Positions 6,100 through 8,070 of a stretch of DNA of 8,070 bases are shown piece by piece. The notes under the pieces were generated by a model. That model was not told the DNA's origin. It was given only the letters and a program-made list of their open reading frames with translations, and searched no databases. This DNA is from an uncultured Clostridia bacterium (GTDB lineage: Bacteria; Bacillota; Clostridia; Oscillospirales; Acutalibacteraceae), in the NCBI GenBank assembly GCA_944384865.1, contig CALWVC010000066.1, forward strand, positions 1 to 8,070, in the 5' to 3' direction. A program made the position numbers and the translations under genes. Every line of letters begins with the position of its first letter. Positions within the stretch are counted from its first letter, which is position 1.

Positions 6100-6235
6100 A
6101 TTCATGTATAATACGATTTATAGCAAAAGAAAAAATATTCTTCAATGCCAGCCAAATTCCTTCATGTTTCTATCACAACAGCAGACAAATACAGTGGTTC
6201 AAAGCCACCGTAATGTACCGCTCAATATGAACCGA

Positions 6236-7906
6236 TTATCTCCCCTTTCCCCAGGAATCCTTCAGCGCAACCACCCGGTTGATCACCGGATACTCCGTCG
6301 TGGAATCGGCATCGATGCAAAAATATCCCTGCCGCATAAACTGAAACGTATCGCCGGGATGCGCCTGCTGAATATCCGCGCCTATTTTGCATCCCTGCAG
6401 CACGATCATCGAATCCGGATTCAGATGCTCGGTAAAATCAGTGACGCCGGTCTCATCCGACGGATTTTCCACCTGAAACAGCCGATCATACAGCCGCACC
6501 GTTGCATCCGAACAATGCGCTGCGGAAATCCAGTGCAGCGTTCCTTTGACCTTGCGGCCATCCGGCGTTTCGCCGCCGAACGATGCAGGATCATATGTCA
6601 CATGGATCACGCGCACCTCGCCGTTTGCATCCTTTTCGCAGGATACAAACTTTACGTAATACGCGCCTTTCAGACGAACCTCCCGATCGGGAGAAAGACG
6701 AAAATATCCTTTCGGAGGCTGCTCGCAAAAATCTTCTTGCTCAATATACAGTTCCCGTGTGAAATAGACCGTCTTATTGCCCAGCTCAGGTTTATTCGGA
6801 TGAACCGGCACCTGAATCTCTTCAACTTTATCCGCCGGATAATTATCAACAATGACCTTGACCGGCCGTAATACCGCCATCGCACGATCGGCATTTTCAT
6901 TCAAATTCTCGCGCACGCAGGCTTCCAGCATCGAATAATCAATGACACTGTTCGCCTTTGAAACGCCGATTTTATCAACAAAATCCCGCAACGCCGCCGC
7001 CGGATATCCCCGTCGGCGCATACCGCACAGCGTTGCCATCCGCGGATCGTCCCAGCCGTCTACCAGCCCGTCCTTCACCAGACGCAGGCAACGACGTTTG
7101 CTGGTAACGGTATAACTCAGATTCATCCGGGCAAACTCAATCTGCCGCGGCGCCTCCGGCCAGTTCAGCTCCTTTAACGGCCAGTCATACAGCGGCCGGT
7201 GATCCTCAAACTCCAGCGTACACAGCGAAAAGGTCACCTTTTCAGCCGCGTCTGAAATCGGATGTGCAAAATCATACATCGGATATACGCACCATTTATC
7301 GCCGGTACGGTGATGCGGCGCTTTCAAAATCCGATAAATCACCGGATCGCGCATATTGATATTGGGTGAAGCCATATCAATCTTAGCCCGTAAAACTTTT
7401 TGCCCGTTTTCAAATTCACCGGCGGTCATCCGTGCGAACAGGTCCAGGTTTTCTTCTATGCTGCGATTCCGCCAGGGGCTGTTTTTCCCCGGCTGTGTCA
7501 ACGTTCCCCGATATTCGCGAATCTGCTCGGCAGTCAGATCGTCCACATACGCTTTCCCCATCTGAATCAGCTTGACCGCACAATCATAAATAATATCAAA
7601 ATAATCTGACGCATAATAAATATGATCGATTTTGAAACCCAGCCATTTAATATCCTCAATAATCGCATCTACATATTCCGCATCTTCTTTGGTAGGATTG
7701 GTATCGTCCAACCGCAGATTACAGACCCCGCCATATTTTTCTGCAATCCCAAAATCCACGCAGATCGCTTTGGCGTGCCCCACATGCAGATACCCGTTGG
7801 GCTCCGGCGGAAACCGGGTCTGCACCCGGTCATATACACCGGCTGCCAAATCTTTATTGATAAACTCCTCAATAAAATTTGAAGGAGTAATATTGGATAC
7901 ATCCAT
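6236..7906 (-). CDS. glnS: Glutaminyl-tRNA synthetase
   Basis: Class I aminoacyl-tRNA synthetase that charges tRNA-Gln directly with glutamine using ATP, in the cytoplasm. The 556 residues match the length of the E. coli enzyme (554). The N-terminus has RFPPEPNGYLHVGHAKA with the HIGH-equivalent HVGH at 41-44. The KMSKS-equivalent is VTSKR at 267-271 in LSYTVTSKRRC (E. coli has VMSKR), followed by the GlnRS hallmark DGWDDPRMATLCGMRRRGYP. Residues from about 340 (NENADRAMAVLRPVK) form the two anticodon-binding beta-barrels. The start ATG at 7906 has AAAGGA eight bases upstream. It begins 26 bases past the gltX stop on the same strand, so the two are almost certainly co-transcribed. GlnRS, rather than a second GluRS, is clear from the RRRGY block and the C-terminal domain type. 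Confidence 0.97.
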   Translation of the reverse strand: MDVSNITPSNFIEEFINKDLAAGVYDRVQTRFPPEPNGYLHVGHAKAICVDFGIAEKYGGVCNLRLDDTNPTKEDAEYVDAIIEDIKWLGFKIDHIYYASDYFDIIYDCAVKLIQMGKAYVDDLTAEQIREYRGTLTQPGKNSPWRNRSIEENLDLFARMTAGEFENGQKVLRAKIDMASPNINMRDPVIYRILKAPHHRTGDKWCVYPMYDFAHPISDAAEKVTFSLCTLEFEDHRPLYDWPLKELNWPEAPRQIEFARMNLSYTVTSKRRCLRLVKDGLVDGWDDPRMATLCGMRRRGYPAAALRDFVDKIGVSKANSVIDYSMLEACVRENLNENADRAMAVLRPVKVIVDNYPADKVEEIQVPVHPNKPELGNKTVYFTRELYIEQEDFCEQPPKGYFRLSPDREVRLKGAYYVKFVSCEKDANGEVRVIHVTYDPASFGGETPDGRKVKGTLHWISAAHCSDATVRLYDRLFQVENPSDETGVTDFTEHLNPDSMIVLQGCKIGADIQQAHPGDTFQFMRQGYFCIDADSTTEYPVINRVVALKDSWGKGR

Positions 7907-7932
7907 TTCAATCGTCCTTTCGTTTTGGAAAC

Positions 7933-8070
7933 TTATAATCGTTCCGACGCCTGTTGCAGTCGTTCCAAAACCCGCTGTCGTCCAAGCAGCTGCATGATCG
8001 CATACAGATCCGGCGTATTGACCCGGCCGGTAACTGCAACCCGGATCACGGTGCTCACATCGCCCACATG
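7933..8070 (-). CDS. gltX: Glutamyl-tRNA synthetase, C-terminal 45 residues only (5' part beyond window)
   Basis: An open frame enters from the right edge and stops at TAA (7935-7933). Its 45 residues contain VIRVAVTGRVNTPDLYAIMQLLG followed by RVLERL. This is the C-terminal signature of bacterial GluRS, where RVAVTG, a Pro-containing turn and an LGKE/LGRQ helix form the end of the anticodon-binding domain. GluRS attaches glutamate to tRNA-Glu, and in some bacteria also to tRNA-Gln. No catalytic motif falls inside the window, so the assignment rests on this short block plus the fit with glnS directly downstream. It probably leads the operon. Confidence 0.85.
   Translation of the reverse strand, partial: HVGDVSTVIRVAVTGRVNTPDLYAIMQLLGRQRVLERLQQASERL

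Larger units (their letters stand above)
5661..6235. other. AT-rich intergenic region between glnS and the beta-helix gene
   Basis: 575 bp without a gene I can support with confidence. It holds the beta-helix promoter and the 28-bp dyad, a degenerate direct repeat (5883-5925), a 41-codon plus-strand frame without a ribosome site (5880-6005), and a 15-bp perfect hairpin (6058-6094). The 6095-6235 part shows nothing recognisable. Confidence 0.6.

Noticed and set aside
6104..6871. 255-residue plus-strand reading frame
   Set aside because: Most of it is antisense to the well-supported glnS gene, its composition is not protein-like and no ribosome site precedes it.

Overview
The window looks like chromosomal DNA from a Clostridia-type Firmicute, probably an Oscillospiraceae/Ruminococcaceae-like gut or rumen bacterium. 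This is inferred from AGGAGG-type Shine-Dalgarno sites, the rplS - lepB - rbgA gene order, an RbgA-type ribosome GTPase, and a large secreted protein with Thr/Pro linkers of the kind fibre-degrading clostridia carry. No plasmid, phage, IS or CRISPR signature is visible.

Layout, left to right. (1) Minus-strand housekeeping cluster, 1-2323: rplS (L19) has its own promoter and a folded 5' leader and ends at a strong terminator. lepB (type I signal peptidase) follows from a promoter directly behind that terminator. Next come a decayed Nudix hydrolase remnant not represented by any intact reading frame, and rbgA (GTPase of 50S assembly), which is cut by the window edge. (2) Plus-strand tRNA-Gly(UCC) and tRNA-Arg(UCU), 2420-2635, divergent from rplS, with a promoter and a hairpin behind each gene. 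(3) A 955-residue secreted right-handed beta-helix protein on the minus strand (2793-5660), bounded by its own terminator and a promoter, with a 28-bp inverted repeat just upstream of the promoter. (4) A 575-bp AT-rich gap (5661-6235) with that promoter and dyad, a weak 41-codon reading frame and a 15-bp perfect hairpin. (5) A minus-strand translation operon, gltX (last 45 residues only) followed after 25 nt by complete glnS.

Most of the window serves translation and secretion: L19 and RbgA in the large subunit, two tRNAs, two aminoacyl-tRNA synthetases, and the signal peptidase that would process exports such as the beta-helix protein. The beta-helix gene is an accessory island between housekeeping genes. 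I see no clearly new multi-gene system. The items most worth following are the beta-helix protein of unassigned activity with its upstream dyad, the Nudix pseudogene, the structured rplS leader, and the gltX-glnS pair, which implies direct Gln-tRNA charging in a phylum where many members use the transamidation route.
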